Source: Spisula solida (taxonomy: Eukaryota; Mollusca; Bivalvia; Venerida; Mactridae). Taken from it: 64,000 bases of DNA. The stretch spans positions 16,767,533-16,831,532 of the forward strand of contig OX365960.1 of NCBI GenBank assembly GCA_947247005.1, in the 5' to 3' direction. Shown piece by piece: positions 1 through 13,101 of this stretch. Every line of letters begins with the position of its first letter. Positions within the stretch are counted from its first letter, which is position 1. The notes beneath the pieces are model-generated. The model had not been told where the DNA came from, ran no database searches, and saw only the letters and a program-made list of their open reading frames with translations. A program made the translations under genes and the position numbers.

Positions 1-449
1 GTCTTAAATATTAAGAACAACCGTTAATTGTAAATCCCTGCAACAGCGCATATTGACTTATGACCGAATAGCGCGAACGAATTAGATAGGGGACAACTAG
101 TGAATGCGAAGAATAAAATCCCTAGCTCCATATAATTTGCCCCTTCGAAAAAGACGAATACTGAGACATTATTACATATTGTTGATTTTAATAGATGGAA
201 AAACTCAACCATAAACGGTATTGGAGCTAAAACCAAATCCAACCCATATTTTAATAATTTAAACGAAGACTACGAAACTGCGAACAGAAGGACAAGAAAG
301 GTCTAATGAATACAAAAAGGCACAGACAATTCACAACATAGCTCAAAAGGGTGCAGACTACGCCAAACATAAAACCAGCATGCACAACAACACGACTTTA
401 TAAGTAAAAGACACAGACACAAAATAAACAACCCGAAAGTTCCATACGT
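1..449. other. Non-coding flank, nothing recognised
   Basis: AT-rich sequence with only short chance open frames on the minus strand, none with a convincing signal peptide, repeat or splice context. It precedes the first segmentally duplicated block, which becomes recognisable at about 450. Confidence 0.5.
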
Positions 450-3400
450 ATTGTTGGATTGGAATTTTATATAAGCTTTGTCATTATGTCTGTACGTGTA
501 CATGTAATGTGTTCGTATACATTTGAAGAGTATTCATTGTCGAATTCCATCAACGGTGCATGTAAAAAATATAATATAAAATTGGACAGAAAAGGCAGCA
601 CTCGACAGAAATAGCAGAGCCCGAAATGCACCAAGAGAAACATACCGAAAGGAAAATGCACTGATCACTGTAGCCACAAATCTGAACAAGAACAAATTGA
701 TACTTAACAGTCACAACATTCTAACAAGGAGAATAAACTAACCTAGATTACGGTATGGTCATATTGTTGCATAAAACTTTTATGTAAGCTTGTTTTCCCA
801 TTCTATTTCATTGCTTTTTAGGTACGTAATGCTCATGTTAAGCGTCTTGGCATCACCCGTATTTACTCAAGGTCTAGCAGTGGTAATGATATTTAAATAA
901 ATGCTAGTATTAAGTCAATGTTAAGAACGGCGTGAGGACAGTATGTATCTTATCATCATGTGTATCTTCTCACATCTAGATATCAGGCATTATCTGGAAT
1001 AAATGGAATCATTAAGGTCGCATTTAGTCAGAAGTTGGATAATTGCATTCAAACTTATTAACTGATAATGTCTTGGTAATGCCAATGAGGTGATACGAAC
1101 ATTCAAAAAATATCCTATGCCATGTGCGAATAAAACGCCATGTGTCATTTAGAGTATTTCCTACCAAGGATATCAAACATGGTTAAATTACAATATTATC
1201 AGTGTATTAAATCGCATCTGAAAGATACATTATTTGTTTACCGAATAACATTTTATGTGTACACAGAAGATTGCAGTCATTGATTGAATAGATAGTTCGA
1301 TTATAGTTTGTTAGTTTAGCATTAAAATTATGGCTGTCTGTTTAAGCCTTTATAATTGGTTTTACATCGTGATAGTGGAGCCGACCGCTGCGCCACTGTA
1401 TTCTTACCCTGACTGGACTATACGTGATGGCGTAAGAAACTCGAATGTTTACATAAAATGAGAACGATACGATTTAAAACATTACAGAAAACGCAGCATT
1501 TATCAAAGTTTGACAGACATATCGTGTTTTGCAAAAACGGTTGTTTAGTTTTAATTCAAAAATTGCAAAGACATAATTAGCCTTTGTTAACCAATGATCT
1601 CTTTCTAGAGGTACCCCCCTTACATTTGAACTGATATTTTATGCTGTCACGTTCAAATCAAAATGTCTCTATCCAATCGTACATATTAATGTGTCGAGTA
1701 ACATATACACTCACTGTTTTTACATTTACAACTTAGTAAGAATCCAAATCAACATTTACTTGTGAGCGCAGCAAAACGTAAAACACCATTCTAGTGGCGA
1801 ACAATACTGATAGTATTCATAGAAACGATTAATCCATGCAAAACCTTATTGGTGCTTCTTATGGAGTTTGTGGATGAAGATATAAAATTATTTGGCTTAT
1901 GTGAACATGATTAGTTAAAATGTCGCATGATAAATTATGTCTTGTTTATGGTGTCTATCGTATTGTTTTAAACCATCAAAAGTATACAATCACATGAAAA
2001 CCATCTCATCTATAAACATTCATTTGCCGACAGGAAGATTGTGTTCTTCAGACAGATAGCTTTGTATTATACCAGACATTAAACGGACTAATTATCGTTA
2101 ATGTGATTGTATGTGTTTTAAGGCAATCAACAAATCTATTTTTAGACTTCGAAATGAGATTTGATGACGTCGTTGTAACATTATAGATTCTCCAAAGACT
2201 GTAGACTTGACCGTGAGGGCAACTCACTACAATATAGCTATTTTATCAAATATAAATATAGTCTATACAAATTTCAACAATATAAAAGTTATTAACGTAA
2301 ATGAGATTGCATAAGTGAGAATGCCATTAACTAGTATACCAATACGACGTCATCCTCTAATTCCTTATTGCAAATAGGATTGAGTTGATAAAAAACCCAA
2401 GCGACAATGATGTAACGTCTTTTGGTCTCGTTGGTGTTATCTTATTTGATCATCTGACGTATTCGAACTGTAAAATAGCTTCTATGTTAATTAACCTTAG
2501 ATAACAGAACTAAAATGTGTCTGAAAACTGTGACACCAACTTAATATTGCATTCCATTACTACAGTTACTTTAACTACCATCCCCTGAGATTATTCAATT
2601 TGCCGAAGTTCTTAATTTGCAGTTAGTTCTGGTACTATTTTATCTGACGTTTCATTTAATTTGTCCCTAAAGAGACATATTACCAGTTAAAGTGTCTGAT
2701 TTCTTTCCGAAAATTAGTCCAAGTAATTTTGGCGATATTAACTTACTATTTGACCTTAAAAGTTACGTAAAGATAAGATCACACCTAGCAGGACATTGTT
2801 TACGCTGTTGAGGTATAGACGAAGAGAAATATTACAATTCCTATGGTTTCAAGACAGTGTGCTTCATTATACGAGAAACATGAGGGAAATGCTTCCATCA
2901 TCAAACACTTGAAGTCATAAAACCACACTCACACTGTGCATAATTGATGCATTTTCCCCAAAACATCACCCGTTATCATAGATTTCCTTGAGACCAAAGG
3001 GGGGTATTTCATTGTCAAACATGGAACTTAAATTTTGAATTGTATTGAGCTGTTGATAGATAATTGAAATTGACAATTTTAAACAAGAAAGGTGTCCCAA
3101 TATTTAACACATTGTGTTGTTTGTGCGATAAACGATGCCAAATTTGAAGCAAATTACTTTTGCGAAACGAGAGTCTCAGATGAAATGGTCGCGGATTTCG
3201 GAATATTTATATTGTTATTCACCAGGGTACAGTTTTATCAAATCGGAAAGTTACGCACAAACTTGTATTCTTCATTATTCTTGAACAAATTAGGAACAAA
3301 CGTTGTTTGAAGGAATGCATTTACTAAAACATCATTAATATTATAGACTCCCTTACCATAATTTGCAACTGTTAATGAATTACATAGGGTTTAAATTTGA

Positions 3401-3560
3401 GCGTAACTTTACGATTATCGTAAGTGCTGTGATAAAACAGTACCTTGGAAGTACCCAGGGTACTGTCTTATCAAAGCATTGAACGCAAGCATATTTTAAG
3501 CTTTCTGTAAATACTTCGTACGTGGTACTTAAACTTCTACAAGTCTAATTGTGCTGGCAT
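450..3560 (+). repeat. Segmental duplication, copy 1
   Basis: This block aligns colinearly with about 6330-9880. Matching anchors include GTATTGTTGGATTGGAATTT at about 450 and 6330, the motif GATTTGATGACGTCGTTG at about 2158 and 8106, and GTGTTGTTTGTGCGATAAA near 3115 and 9672. The spacing between partners changes from about 5.8 to 6.5 kb, mainly because copy 2 has extra sequence near 8300-8980. Open frames such as 3092-3310 are interrupted in the partner copy, so I do not call a gene. The last part (about 3450-3650) also matches the 9790-9890 and 15985-16080 blocks, then jumps to sequence matching about 10860. This copy therefore lacks the promoter and signal-exon segment found in the other two. 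Confidence 0.75.
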
Positions 3561-4160
3561 AAAGCGGCCGGTAAACAAAACTGAATGTCGAAATTGACAC
3601 GAATACTAATAAAAGTCCTAGGTGTACTGAATATACATGAGCCGCGATCTGTGAAAAGGGCCCTTAATGACATTGACAACTGTTGTCGTTTAGCATACTT
3701 AATATTGAGTTCCATGCTAACATGTAAGATCTGTATTTTTGGCGTAAAACAAAATAAAACATAAAAAAGTAAGACTATTTGGAATCGGCCAACCACAATG
3801 TCATTTATTATATAAGGATAATAGTAACTGGCAGTATAAAATATATATGCTAATAAGCTTTTGTTCAAAATAACATAACTATTTTGAGGTAAATCTGAAT
3901 AGAAACTAAAATCGTGTATATGATGTTACAGATATTATGTAAGATTTATTCGTATCGTATACGTTCGCATCTTTGTTACCATTATTGAGATAACATTATG
4001 ACTTACTTTGTAATAGTGAATGATGTAACTGAACTATACATGCATTTATAAAAATGACATTAAACAAAATTGGTCCAATCTAAATTTATTATGTTCCAGT
4101 GCGGCGGAAAATATTCATTTCCAAATACTACAAATTACAACCTCCCTCCCGTTACAGCAG

Positions 4161-4590
4161 GCCCCAATTCCACGAAAAAACTTAAGTTATTGCTCAGCTG
4201 AGACTGCTATTTTAAAAACATATTTTGTTGGGTAAATGACATTTATGTATACTTTTATATATTGTTACATCACAGTTAGATGCAAATGTAATAGAGCAAT
4301 ACAAAATAAGTCCGATTTTTACAGAAAATAGTGCTTTAAAGTTATAAACGTCTAAGGTAAAAACTTAAGTCTGTTATAACAGGCTCAAATACGAAGTATT
4401 TTATAGTTCCTTACTGTTGGATTTACATGAGCATTTCTTACGAAAATCACCTATTAACTCGTTATTTAGCAATAAATAAACAGTTTCTGGTAGCAATCTA
4501 CATCTCAAGACTATAATTGTCGTCATATAACAAATTCTAAATAGCAGTCTCAGCTGAGCAATAACTTAAGTTTTTTCGTGGAATTGGGGC
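4161..4590. mobile_element. MITE-like element with about 50-bp terminal inverted repeats
   Basis: The left end GCCCCAATTCCACGAAAAAA and the next 30 bases recur as an almost perfect reverse complement at 4539-4590. The interior is about 330 bp, AT-rich and non-coding. The trinucleotide CAG lies directly outside both ends (4158-4160 and 4591-4593), consistent with a 3-bp target duplication. Elements at 32365-32734 and 35190-36044 have the same CAG flank, and 11546-11998 has the same type of G/C-rich terminus. It is non-autonomous; the transposase family cannot be named from the sequence. Confidence 0.8.
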
Positions 4591-4593
4591 CAG

Positions 4594-6329
4594 GTCAAAC
4601 CCTTCCATAAAATTTGACACCAATGTCGATCTTTCTACATTTGTGGAGACGTTGCTCGTTCCTTGTACACAGAAGGGTTAGTACAGGTTAGTATTCAGTC
4701 CATTATAACTGGTTAGAAGAATCGGCTGCCGTGTATGACAATTGTTGAGAAACCGCTCTGAACCCGAATAAACCTAATAATCACGGCAATAGTTAAACGG
4801 TTTTTCTATAACTCTGGTGTGTTCATTGTCAACGAAATTGTCAACGTGCTAGAATCATATCCGAAACATTGTTCAATTGATTGTGTTTTATATGTCTGGC
4901 CCTTGTCATTCTTAGAGCCGTTAGTTCACTTGCCTTGCCCTGTGATTGTTATTTAATTATATATTATAGTCTTACTTTGTATTATTATTCTCTCAAAGAA
5001 GTAGGAAGGCAATCTGTAGAAAGACATAGGACATCTCCTAACTTAACAGAAACCGTTCAAATTATTATTAATTAATTATATTAATCCCTGAAGACCTTGA
5101 ATCAGATAGGGATATTATCAAGTACTTCAACTATGTTGACATCCTTTAACACACGTTTGCAGCCATTTACAGACAAACAAAAGTTGACTTACGTACTAGG
5201 ATGTACACGAACCGATGAAATTCTATCACAAAGCTAATTTTAATAAGTTCCCGCCAATTTTGACGTCCGTCCCGATTTTATGCTCTAGCTAGATTTAAGT
5301 AACTGCTAAATGCAATTACATTTTGTAATTCAATGACAATAATTGCACATTTGTATTAAGTCGATACTTGCAAAACATGTTTATGCTTGTTTGGTTGCAT
5401 AATACATGTAGCCTTTCTTTCTTCCTATATGTTTTACATAAACACAAGCACAATAAAGAGATACTTTGTAGAGTTCTCGAATGCAAAGTTAATGACAAGG
5501 GTCTCTTGATCATACAATTGAGAAAAGTTAAATTTCAAGATATATCTACACAAGTACCTTTGAACAGCGTGGTCTTCCAAAATATCTGCTAAAACCTTAT
5601 GCTCGAGAATAACCCATCAGTTACAATGTACTATGCGTGTTGATTGGTGTGTGGGGTGCTCGGCGTCACCCGGATTTACAATTAATAACGTTGGGATCTA
5701 AATCACTCGATTAAGATTACTCGCCTTACAGGCATAATTGGTCAACAATAAACGTCATGGTGTGAGTAAATTTGGAAAAGGGTCACCCAAACAAAAATAT
5801 AAATTAAGTCAGACAGGGAAGGCACGGTACTTACCAGCTGTGCACAGAAAACATAAAAAAGATACGAGGCACAATGCCCAACTGAACCAGCTAAGGTCTA
5901 TAGGATTGTTATAGCCTTCCATCAAAGTTTTTTCACTGACATACTGTTGTCATTTGCCGGTTGATTTCAAACTCAACTGACACTGATGAAGGTTGACTGT
6001 TGAGCGCCTGCAACATATTCATTCAGATTTAATGATTCATTTCGCTCATAAAGTATTATACAACTAACGGTATGAAGCAATTAGTATACATTTAGCACAG
6101 AAACGATTTCTTCTTGTAAGTTGTTGTCTCCACTATGCTGGTTCAACGCATTAATCAATGATCTAATATTGACGATACATGCAATATGCGGCAGATAACC
6201 TCAATTTAACTCATTAAGACAATAATGTCGTTTCCAATAAACCAGCACATTTTTCAGTAACAGTAGTACTCTCTGTCGACACAGACTACAGTGTCAATAT
6301 CTAGTACGAGCTAAGTCTCATAGTATTAT
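4594..6329. other. Intergenic sequence without a recognisable gene
   Basis: Two short overlapping open frames occur around 5316-5592 on opposite strands, without homology I recognise. A fragment at about 5810-5860 (GACAGGGAAGGCA, then GCACAGAAAACATA) belongs to a dispersed repeat also seen near 580, 6450, 12065 and 54960. Confidence 0.5.
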
Positions 6330-9300
6330 GTATTGTTGGATTGGAATTTGATATGAGCTTTGTCATTATGTATGAACGTGTTCATTTACTGTGCATATGG
6401 GCGTTGTTTACTTTGAACAGTATCCAAATGTAAAAAAGATAATACAAAATCGGACAGGAAAGGCAGCACTCGACAGATATAGCAGAGCACGAAATGCACA
6501 AAGAAGAACATACTAATAAGAAAAGGTACTGGTGAATAAAACTAATCTAGACTACGATATTTCCATACTGTTGCATAGCACGTTTATATAAGCTTGTTGT
6601 CCCATTCACTACTTTTGAGTACACACTGTTCGTGTAAAGCATCTTGGCACCACATGCATTTACTCAAGGACGAGCAGAGTAGTGATATTTAAATAAATAC
6701 GATATTTAAGTCAATGTTAAGAACTTATTGAGGCCAGTATGTATCTTATTGTAATGCGTCTCTTCTCACATCTAGATATAAGGCATTATCTAGAATCAGT
6801 GGAATCATTAAGGAAGCATTTAGTCGACAGTTAGATAATTACATTCAAACTTATAAACTGATAATGTCTTTGTAATTGCAATGACGTGATACGAACATTC
6901 AACAAAATATCCTATGCCAGGTTATCTTTCTAGGATATTGTGAAAATGACGTAGTCGTTTAAGTGTACACAAACTATTGCAACCATTGTTTGAATAGATA
7001 GAGCGAATATAGTATGTTAGTTAAACATTGAAAATATAGCTGTCTGTATAAGCTTATAATCGGTTTATAATTGGTTTAACATCGTAATAGAGAACTCGAT
7101 CGTTTCTTAAATTGAACCGGATCTAAAAAATGTATTTGTTTATCGAATATTATATGACAACGTATATGATGGCGTTAGGTATGTTCACATAAAATTATTT
7201 AGATACGATTTAGAACATTACAGAAAACGCAACATTTCTTAAAGTTTGACAGACATGGCGTGTTTTGTGAAAACTGTTGTTAGATTTTAATTAAAAATTT
7301 CAACGACATAATCAGCCTTTGTAAACCAATGCTTTCTTTCGAGAGGTACACCTCTTACATTTGAACAGAATGTTTATGCTGTAACGTTATAATCGAAATG
7401 CCTCTATCCGATCGAACATATTAATGTGTCGAGTAACATATACACTAACTGTTTTTATTTTTACAACTTAGTAAAAAACCCAAATCAACTTTTACTTGTG
7501 AGCGCAGCAGAACGTAAAACACCATTCTAGTGGCGAACAATACTGATAGTCTTCATAGAAACGATTAATCCATTCAAAACCTTATTGCTGCTTCTTATGG
7601 AGTGTTCCAAATGCCAAACGCCACACCCTCTACAGAATTATTGATTTCTGTTCGAACCATGTTGCATAAAACACAACAGTGAATACCTGACGTATTACTA
7701 TAAACTATTCAAGGAGTTATTTCACTTATATCGGATGAGCATGAAAATATCGGATGTTCGCCTCGGTTCAAATATTAGTGGGGCGACTCTCGTATACGTG
7801 TACTACATTTTGCAATTACCAAAAGTAATTGTGGATGAAGATATCAAATAATTTAGCTTATGTGAACACAATTACATGTAGTTAAAGTGTCGCATGATAA
7901 GTTATGTCCAGTTTATAGTGGCTATCGTATCGTTTAAAACCATCACAAGTATACAATCACATGAAAACCATCTCATCGATAAACACTCATTTGCCACCAA
8001 TAAGATTATGTTCTTCAGATAGCTTTGTATTATACCAGACATTTAACGAAAACATTATCGTGTGTGTTTTAAAGCAATCAACAATCTATTTTAGACTTCG
8101 AAATGAGATTTGATGACGTCGTTGTGACATAATAAATTCTCCAAAGACTGTAGGCTTGACCGTGAGGGCAACTGACTACAATATAGCAATTCTTTAAATA
8201 TAAATAGATTATATACTCAGTTTAACAACATAACAGTTGTTAAAGTAAATGAGAATGCGTAAATGAGAATGCGTAAATGATAATGCCGTCATTTAGTAAA
8301 TTGAGTTTTGTCTTTTTTCATTATGTTCTAAGTAGTATACCGAGCTACCTTGTGCGCATACGCGAACTTTCAAAATCGTATTAGATAAGAACAAACATGC
8401 ATTTTAGTTTCAATGATCGCATATGAATGTTGATTAATGACAATAAACATAATACTATTGCAAAAAATTAACTATTTTATTTTTTGCATGCAAAATTGTG
8501 AATAATTGAATAATATTGGTTCACAATAAGTCACTACAACCTGTTCAAATGCATATGCTTATATATAATAATGTAGTATGGTTTAGTTATATGAAGTAGC
8601 AACACTTTGAAATATTTTTAATAAAATTTTATTTCATTACAATATGCAAATTAGGTTAATTTACTGCAATGTATTTATAATAAGTACTTTTTGATGAATA
8701 GCTCCCAAAAACGGCTGGTGACCCCTATTTTTATTTGACTAACTGGTGTTCTATTTGATACTCGACTTATTGCCAATTCTTAATTTCTTTCGATCGTTAG
8801 ATATTTTCTGACGTTCATTTGAAAATAACACTTTTTTGCAAATGGTGGGGGTAACTATTTATCATGTTCAAATAATAAATTTGTTCACCAGGTAGTCGAT
8901 TGTAACTGATGTAAATAGGAATGACTATTGAACACATAAAATATCATGTATTGCAAAAAGGTGGTTCATATAATAAAAATCTTGATTACCTGACTTATAC
9001 GTACCCTACAATAGCTTCCATGTCAATTAACCTTTGATAACAGAACTGAAAACTGTGATACCAACTTAATATCGCATTCTATTACTATGAGTAACTTTAC
9101 CACCGTCCCTAGAGATTATTCCGATGTGTGAAATTCTTAATTTGCGGTTAGTTCTGGTACTATTGTATCTGACGTTTCGCTTAATTCGTCCCCGAAGGGC
9201 CATGTTACCATCTCAATTGTCTGATTAGTCCCGTAAATGAGTCCAAGTAATCCATGTGACATTGGCATACTAGTATATTTGACCATAAAAGCAAAGTAAA

Positions 9301-9880
9301 GATAAGATACCACCTAGCAGGACATTGTTTACGCTGTAGAGGTATAGACGAAGAGAAAGAAATCAGAAAAAAGACCGACAATTCCAATGGTTTCAAGACA
9401 CTGAACTACATTGCGTGCTTCATTATACAAAATAAAATCGGGAACAAATACTTCCATTTCAAACGCTTCAAGTCATAAAACCACAATCACACGGTTCAAT
9501 AATTGATGCATTTCCACATCACCCCGTCATCATAGCTTTCATTGAGACCGAAGGGGTTATTTTAGTGTTAAATATGGAACTAAATTTTTGAATTGTACTG
9601 AGCTGTGGATAGATTAATTGAAATTGACAATTTTTATTCAAGAAATGTGTCAAATATAACATAACACATGTGTTGTTTGTGCGATAAAAGATGTCATTCG
9701 AATTCGAAAAATGAGTTGAAGCAATTAACTTTTGTGAAACAAGAGTAACAGATTAAGTGGTTTCGGAACATGTATAGTTGAATTTACCAGAGTACATACT
9801 TATCGAAGCATCGAACGTTAGCATAACTTTCATTTTCTGTAAACTAACGCGTACGTGCAACTTTAACTTCTTCAAGCATT
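6330..9880 (+). repeat. Segmental duplication, copy 2
   Basis: Diverged second copy of 450-3560 in the same orientation. It carries about 0.65 kb of sequence near 8300-8980 with no counterpart in copy 1, and another insertion near 7600-7830. Conservation spans the whole block and not one reading frame, and open frames are broken by indels, so it looks like duplicated non-coding DNA. It runs directly into the tandem promoter-like repeats at 9880-10310. Confidence 0.75.
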
Positions 9881-10310
9881 GTTGTGCTGTCACACGTACA
9901 ATACACACATTTTGATGATAAACGTTCTAAACGTACTCTATACGTACCCAACTACCTACAAGTCTTATTTAGCAGCCTTCCTTGATGTCGAAACGAAACG
10001 GGTGCAGGTTCTGATTTGCAACGCTAATTGTTTGTCTACTATATAGAATAAATAGAAACTTACGAATGTTTTCTGCAAATACTCTTCGTTCGTTGTACTT
10101 AACTTCTATAACTCTAATTGTGCTGGCACATGTATTTAATGACGAAATGATCCAAATGTACTCTATATGTACCCATATACGTACAATAGGTATGTAGCAA
10201 CCCACTCTGATGTCGAAAAGGATGCAGCTTCACTTACATTCCTGGAACCTGCAACATTAGTTGTATTGTCTACTTTATAGTATAAATAGAAGCTTACGAA
10301 AATATTTAGT
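9880..10310 (+). promoter_or_regulatory. Tandemly duplicated TATA-containing promoter-like segment
   Basis: Two head-to-tail copies of about 200 bp (about 9890-10095 and 10100-10305). Each contains a TACTCTATAYGTACCCA stretch, a GATGTCGAAA stretch, and ends in a TATA-like sequence (ATATAGAATAAATAG near 10040, TTATAGTATAAATAG near 10275) followed by GAAGCTTACGAA or GAAACTTACGAA. The second TATA lies about 115 bp before the signal-peptide-like exon at 10399. A third single copy lies at about 16085-16290, ahead of the related exon at 16380. A promoter role is inferred from the TATA element and its position. Confidence 0.5.
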
Positions 10311-10398
10311 CAGTGCCTTTTTGTGTAAATGCGTTTATTTTGAGTATGCCTTTCTTTAATTCCGTTGTCCAACATAAGGCTGCTTCATACCTTTCAAA

Positions 10399-10459
10399 AT
10401 GGCATGTACACCGTATCTGTTGTGTGATGTCCTTGTGGGCATTGCGCAGTTCAACTGTG
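10399..10459 (+). pseudogene. Degenerate copy of a signal-peptide exon
   Basis: Reading from the ATG gives MACTPYLLCDVLVGIAQFNC followed by a split Gly codon and a possible donor GTTAGT. It aligns residue for residue with the exon at 16380-16440 (MTFTLYMLSVVFVGIAQCNC), but polar and Cys substitutions break up the hydrophobic core. No following coding exon is visible before the next duplicated block. It could be a decayed paralogue, or an alternative first exon of a gene whose other exons were lost. Flanks on both sides are duplicated together with the exon. Confidence 0.4.
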
Positions 10460-11545
10460 GTTAGTGATGTTTTTATTTTTTCTTTGCTTGGCTGTTCAGG
10501 TTAAGTGCTTCCTTCCATTTTCGTTTATCTATATCGACAATCAGAAATACAAATACATCAGTCTATAACATGCACAAGACAACGTAAGCATTAGTTAAAT
10601 TAATCAACATAATGTATTATAAATTCCATTCGCAAAATATGTTTCAATGTAATTTCATAAGATTAAGTTTATATTGTAGCAAATTGCTATAAAGTGTAAT
10701 AGTTTAGACCTGATTTATGTAAATGTTTCATCTAAGTACGACCATATTTCGTTAAGTACCGCCACCGGGATTTAAATATTGATATATCTATTTATTCGTT
10801 CATGTAATTTGATATCGTCCTGACACACCACTGAGAAGACGTATTGGTTACGCCAGTATGGCGTCGCAAAGGGGTCTGTAACAAAATTAAATGTCCAAAT
10901 TGACACAAATTCGAACAAAAGTCCGAGGAATACCGAATATATATGATGTTAGTACGTAAGATTTATTACTTGCGGTAGGAAACATAAACATAATTTGTTT
11001 CAAAGCTGAAATACTTTATAACCTAGATTGACACGACAGTATAACTTACATTTAAAAGGTAATCATGTAACTTTATTGAGAATAAAAATATACATGTATT
11101 TATCCGAAAAAAGAACGGCATTTATCCAATTAGGACAATTGTAAGTATGTCATTTACAAGCGTATCTGAAAATGTTCATTTCCGTATCCGAATACTAGTA
11201 CAGTTAGGTCTCGTTACAACAAATCAATACAGTACAACCTCGCAAGAGCGGCCCTATGTAGATCAACAATTCTCTATAAAACTAAATTTCCCTAAACTGT
11301 TTTTAGCGTTTCTTTTAAATTTAACCTCTGCAGAGAAACAACCTCTACACAACGGAAAATATTCGCAGCTCACAAAATGTGTTGCTCTACTGAGGTTGTA
11401 CTGTACATCATTTGCAATGTGTCAAATAATTTATTACACTGGTTGAATAATCATTTTAAACAGAGTAGTTGTTTACCAACTCTCACATCCGAAAATAAGA
11501 ACCAAACTCGATACAACTGTCTAAGAAGCTTTAAGTTTGTGAATG

Positions 11546-11998
11546 CTGGCCCTGGTCCCGTGTTCACAAATAATCAGTATTCAGGATCAAGCTTTAGCTC
11601 CATTCTGTTTTTGCTATTTCTTTTGAATTATATGTACGGTTTTGACATTTTATGCACCTTAGCAGATACAGAATATCGAAACAGTTTCTAGAAAACAGGT
11701 TACGATCCGTGCATTTTTATTTTTTATAAAATGAGATTAATTGTACTTGAGACCGAAACTGATCTGAGACATTCAGGATCAAGCTCGAAACCCCAGTTTC
11801 AATTTATTAAGCACAATATTTCTATAGCTATGCACTAAAACTTATCTATTTGTCTTCGAACTTCGATAAGAATAACAATATTGTTCCCCCTGCTTAAAAG
11901 AAATAAATTTCTATCAACATATTTTCTGTATTTGAAATGAAATAAAACTGAGCTTGAGCCTGATCCCGATAACCAATCATTTGTGAACACGGGGCCAG
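11546..11998. mobile_element. MITE-like element with CTGGCCC termini
   Basis: The left end CTGGCCCTGGTCCCGTGTTC and following CACAAAT is mirrored at the right by ATTTGTGAACACGGGGCCAG. A second inner pairing (CAGGATCAAGCT against AGCTTGAGCCTGATC) extends the match. The interior is AT-rich, with a second partial copy of CATTCAGGATCAAGCT near 11770. Termini resemble those of 4161-4590 and 32365-32734. The open frame at 11377-11691 runs into the element and is not treated as a gene. Confidence 0.7.
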
Positions 11999-12126
11999 GT
12001 GGTGAACCTACAACATCGATTCTAGATTGGAACCCTAATAAAAAAATGTAATAACATATCAGACAGCACTGAATAAAACATCAGAGCACGAAAGACACAT
12101 AAAGGAATACATAAAAAATCACATAA

Positions 12127-13101
12127 TAAAGGGTGTAAAGAAAGTTCGTTCCGGTCAGAAAGTATGGCGTATTTTTATTTTTACAAAGCGAAACATTACG
12201 AAATTTGCTTTGAAGATAAAGTACTAAATTTAGGATCAGTGGATTATTTTTGCTTGGATTCCGTTCTAGTGGACACCGTTGCCATGGATTTATAGAACGG
12301 GAAGTAAGCGAACATTAACGTTACGTCGACGGCCATTTTAACGATGAGTCGACAAACAGAAATAAATGCAAAAATGAAACATAGCCAGATTTAGCCATTT
12401 TAGACATTCATATTGTTTAACAACACCTTATGCTTAAAGATATTGATGGCTATAGGACTGGAGCACAACTATGAATTTGCAAGATTTCGTCGAACGTGAC
12501 GTGACGTAAACGTCAAGCGAAAATTGAGAGTAGGGTAAAGAAAATGACCGACTGTGTAAAAAATAACGTCGGAAAATTATAGGAACAACTTCTATGAACA
12601 TCATAAGGCATTGGCGAAGACATGCCTCATTTTTTCAAGTAAAGAGTAACTAAATAAATCCAAAAGTAAAGAAACGTCCGAGTTGACAAAACCGCTATTT
12701 AGAAAAAACTATGTATATAGGAAAACAAAAGGTATTTATTTGCAAAACGAAAACTCTTACAGCTTCATAACTTGGATGATGTTTTGTTCTTATATAAGGT
12801 TAATTATTAGTTTAGTTCATTACAAGTTTAAAACATACACAACGATACAGTGAGCGGACAACAAAGGGAGTATTTCGAATTTTACCGGGTCACGACGTCG
12901 TTTACGTCATATTCGAAACAAGGTCAACAAATTTATTCAATGCGATTGAAAAACTATTGCCAGTTAAATCAGCTAAAACTGTTATACATAATGATGTCAT
13001 TATACCAGGAGACTAAATGCAAAATTTGGTGCAAATATATTTAATAGTTTTGTATACAAAAGCTTTTCAAAAACCGGAACGAACTTTCTTTACACCCTTT
13101 A
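12127..13101. mobile_element. DNA element of about 975 bp with 28-bp terminal inverted repeats
   Basis: TAAAGGGTGTAAAGAAAGTT and the next bases (CGTTCCGGT) at the left are perfectly repeated in reverse complement at 13073-13101. The interior has a 64-codon open frame at 12850-13044 with no transposase motif I recognise, so the element is probably non-autonomous. A target duplication could not be fixed unambiguously because the flanking bases are T/A-rich. Confidence 0.7.

Larger units (their letters stand above)
9880..11450 (+). repeat. Segmental duplication, member of a second pair
   Basis: Aligns with about 15985-17400. Shared landmarks include the sequence GGCTGCTTCATACCTTTCAA just before the signal-exon ATG, GGCGTCGCAAA near 10862 and 16772, ATTTACAAGCGTATC at about 11150 and 17068, and a CTCTGCAGA segment near 11330 and 17233. 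The duplicated unit includes promoter, signal exon and intronic sequence. The open frames at 11147-11691 are not preserved in the partner and are left uncalled. Confidence 0.7.

Noticed and set aside
3092..3310. 72-codon frame in duplicated block 1
   Set aside because: Broken by indels in the partner copy near 9645, so not under coding constraint.
11147..11691. Two overlapping frames of about 100 codons
   Set aside because: The first is not kept in the partner block at 17060-17310; the second runs into a MITE with inverted ends.
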